Source: Thalassotalea sp. 1_MG-2023
GTDB lineage: Bacteria; Pseudomonadota; Gammaproteobacteria; Enterobacterales; Alteromonadaceae
NCBI RefSeq assembly: GCF_030546745.1
Contig: NZ_JAUOPD010000003.1
Span: 215,427-279,426 of the forward strand
Direction of reading: 5' to 3'
Length of the DNA stretch: 64,000 nucleotides
The notes under the pieces are model-generated. The model was not told the origin of the DNA, did no database searches, and saw nothing but the letters and a program-made list of their open reading frames with translations. Below are positions 62,924 to 64,000 of this stretch, in pieces. Each line of letters starts with the position of its first letter. Position 1 is the stretch's first letter. Made by a program: the position numbers and the translations under genes.

Positions 62924-62951
62924 AAAAAAGGAGCGCTTAGCTCCTTTTTTT
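62924..62951 (+). terminator. Terminator of purD
   Basis: AAAAAAGGAGC (62924-62934) pairs with GCTCCTTTTTT (62940-62950) across a 5-nt loop, followed by T. Confidence 0.93.
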
Positions 62952-62983
62952 AGCGGTTATTTTTATGGCTCAGTTAAGTCGGC

Positions 62984-63730
62984 TCAGTTTTCCAAATTAA
63001 GCTTATCCAGTGTGTTTTGATTTATACCACTACTTAGCGCAACGTTCATCGCATCTTTTTTTGTCATACCTGATGACAGAGCAGCATTTAATACATCTTC
63101 CAAATGCTTTTGTTCTTTTAAAGTGAAGGTATTAGTCGCAGGTTGTTCAGCCGTTGAGGTTGACAAATTAAATGCTGCTTTCATAAAGCTTGAGATATTA
63201 CCGGGTAATTCACGAATGGCACTGAGTAAAATCGAAAATAATTTTTCTGGGTGTGCTTCCATGGTTTTATCGACGATCCTATCAGATAATAATGGTTCTG
63301 TTTTTAGCGTTACACGTAAAATTTTATCAAAGTTGTCTGGCTGCACCTTAGCAGCGGTAACCATTAATTCATGGGTATATGCTGGTTCTAGGGTGATAGC
63401 TTGTGCGAGTAATTGTTCAGTTGATGCAACATTAGACGCCATCATAGCCTCTAATACACTACAAGATAAAACAGGCTCAGCTTCCATTGCTCCTTTCATA
63501 ATACCTTTATAATCACGGGGATATAACTTAATCGCAGTTGTTACGACTAAATCCACTTTCTCTGGATATCTTGTTAATAGCGACTGAACACTGTTTTCAA
63601 TTGATATTTGTTGCTTCACTTGTTGTTTAAGTAGACTGCCAATTAAACGTTCCTGTTTTTCTTTTGCAAAATCCTTCGCATCAGCAATCGTACATAAACA
63701 ACAAAGTAGTAATACGATTACTTTATTCAT
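62984..63730 (-). CDS. Exported protein built of 15-residue helical repeats
   Basis: A 248-residue protein with a signal peptide (MNKVIVLLLCCLCTIADA). Residues 55-189 divide exactly into nine 15-residue units of pattern xP-x6-hydrophobic-hydrophobic-x-x-A/T-hydrophobic-x-x, for example YPRDYKGIMKGAMEA, EPAYTHELMVTAAKV and HPEKLFSILLSAIRE. Fifteen residues is too short for TPR or HEAT, so each unit is probably one helix and a turn. The tail has a second short repeat (NAALSSGMTKKDAMNVALSSG). No family or function is recognised. It is convergent with purD and divergent from the rRNA promoter. Confidence 0.75.
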   Translation of the reverse strand: MNKVIVLLLCCLCTIADAKDFAKEKQERLIGSLLKQQVKQQISIENSVQSLLTRYPEKVDLVVTTAIKLYPRDYKGIMKGAMEAEPVLSCSVLEAMMASNVASTEQLLAQAITLEPAYTHELMVTAAKVQPDNFDKILRVTLKTEPLLSDRIVDKTMEAHPEKLFSILLSAIRELPGNISSFMKAAFNLSTSTAEQPATNTFTLKEQKHLEDVLNAALSSGMTKKDAMNVALSSGINQNTLDKLNLEN

Positions 63731-63875
63731 TGTTTGTACTCACTAGAAACGTAACGTTTCTTTTTATTATTATTAACGTTTTAACTATTTAAAATGCGTC
63801 TCACAGGATTCAAATACTGGGAAACTAACTAGTTATGACATAGTTTAGTTCACATATACAGCATTAAGTTCAATA

Positions 63876-63889
63876 TTTGTTCGAACAAA
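63876..63889. promoter_or_regulatory. Palindrome upstream of the rRNA-type promoter
   Basis: TTTGTTCGAACAAA is a perfect 14-bp palindrome centred about 60 bases before the predicted rRNA transcription start, in A+T-rich DNA where UP elements and activator sites lie. The binding protein is unknown. Confidence 0.35.
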
Positions 63890-63909
63890 CAAAATAATGC
63901 AAAAAGTAC

Positions 63910-63950
63910 TTGATCCATTTCATAAGATCTCTACAATGCGCTCCACTTCT
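63910..63950 (+). promoter_or_regulatory. rRNA operon P1-type promoter
   Basis: TTGATC (63910-63915), a 16-bp spacer and TACAAT (63932-63937) are followed directly by the G+C-rich discriminator GCGCTCC, as in E. coli rrn P1 promoters (TATAATGCGCC). The 16-bp spacer and discriminator are hallmarks of stringently controlled rRNA promoters. An rRNA operon should begin a few hundred bases beyond the right edge. Confidence 0.75.
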
Positions 63951-64000
63951 CGGGGACAAGCCAAGAAGCGGTTTTGAACAGGTTTTTTACTTCATTGAGG

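Overview
The window is A+T-rich bacterial chromosome from a marine gammaproteobacterium of the order Alteromonadales, most likely Colwelliaceae (Colwellia/Thalassotalea-like). This is inferred from the run prmA, dusB-fis, purH, purD leading to an rRNA promoter at the right edge, and from the number of TonB-dependent receptors, a sulfatase, marine-type alkaline phosphatases and a PEP-CTERM protein. No tRNA, rRNA gene body, CRISPR array or intact insertion sequence was seen.

Layout. 1-9 kb: end of a membrane protein gene, a MetC-like lyase, a TonB receptor paired with a sulfatase, a short-chain dehydrogenase and an exported octahaem cytochrome with a TPR tail. 9.3-23 kb: yicC, then a mobile island of about 12.9 kb inserted in its 3' end. 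The island carries a tyrosine integrase, a complete type I restriction-modification operon with a PrrC-like anticodon nuclease gene between hsdS and hsdM, a MobV-like relaxase, an AlpA-type regulator and several unknown genes. The 14-bp junction repeats are at 10128-10141 and 23034-23047, and the right copy still encodes the last residues of the original yicC. 23.5-25.2 kb: hipBA with three operators spaced exactly 27 bp. 25.5-38.8 kb: PEP-CTERM protein, FHA protein plus secreted serine protease, a chemoreceptor with a solute-binding protein, an ECF sigma factor with a membrane partner, a sterol-desaturase-like enzyme, a CadC-like regulator and an RluA-type pseudouridine synthase.

39-55 kb is an iron/haem and phosphate region. 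A Fur box lies between a haem-type TonB receptor gene and a divergent operon of an ExbB-like protein, a DUF2149 protein and an exported, membrane-anchored CobN-like protein. This resembles the HmuR/S/T/U/V haem-dechelation systems of Bacteroidetes. The receptor mRNA has a structured leader. A second Fur-controlled receptor follows at 52.6 kb, and a probable Fur-controlled small RNA at about 54.94-55.17 kb whose promoter block closely matches that of the haem receptor. Between them, two tandem alkaline phosphatases and a small exported protein sit behind 11-bp-phased PhoB repeat arrays.

55-64 kb is mainly housekeeping: a CysG-like protein with an eroded C-terminus, prmA, dusB, fis, purH, an exported methyltransferase-like protein, purD, an exported protein built of nine 15-residue repeats, and at the edge a strong rRNA P1-type promoter reading out of the window.
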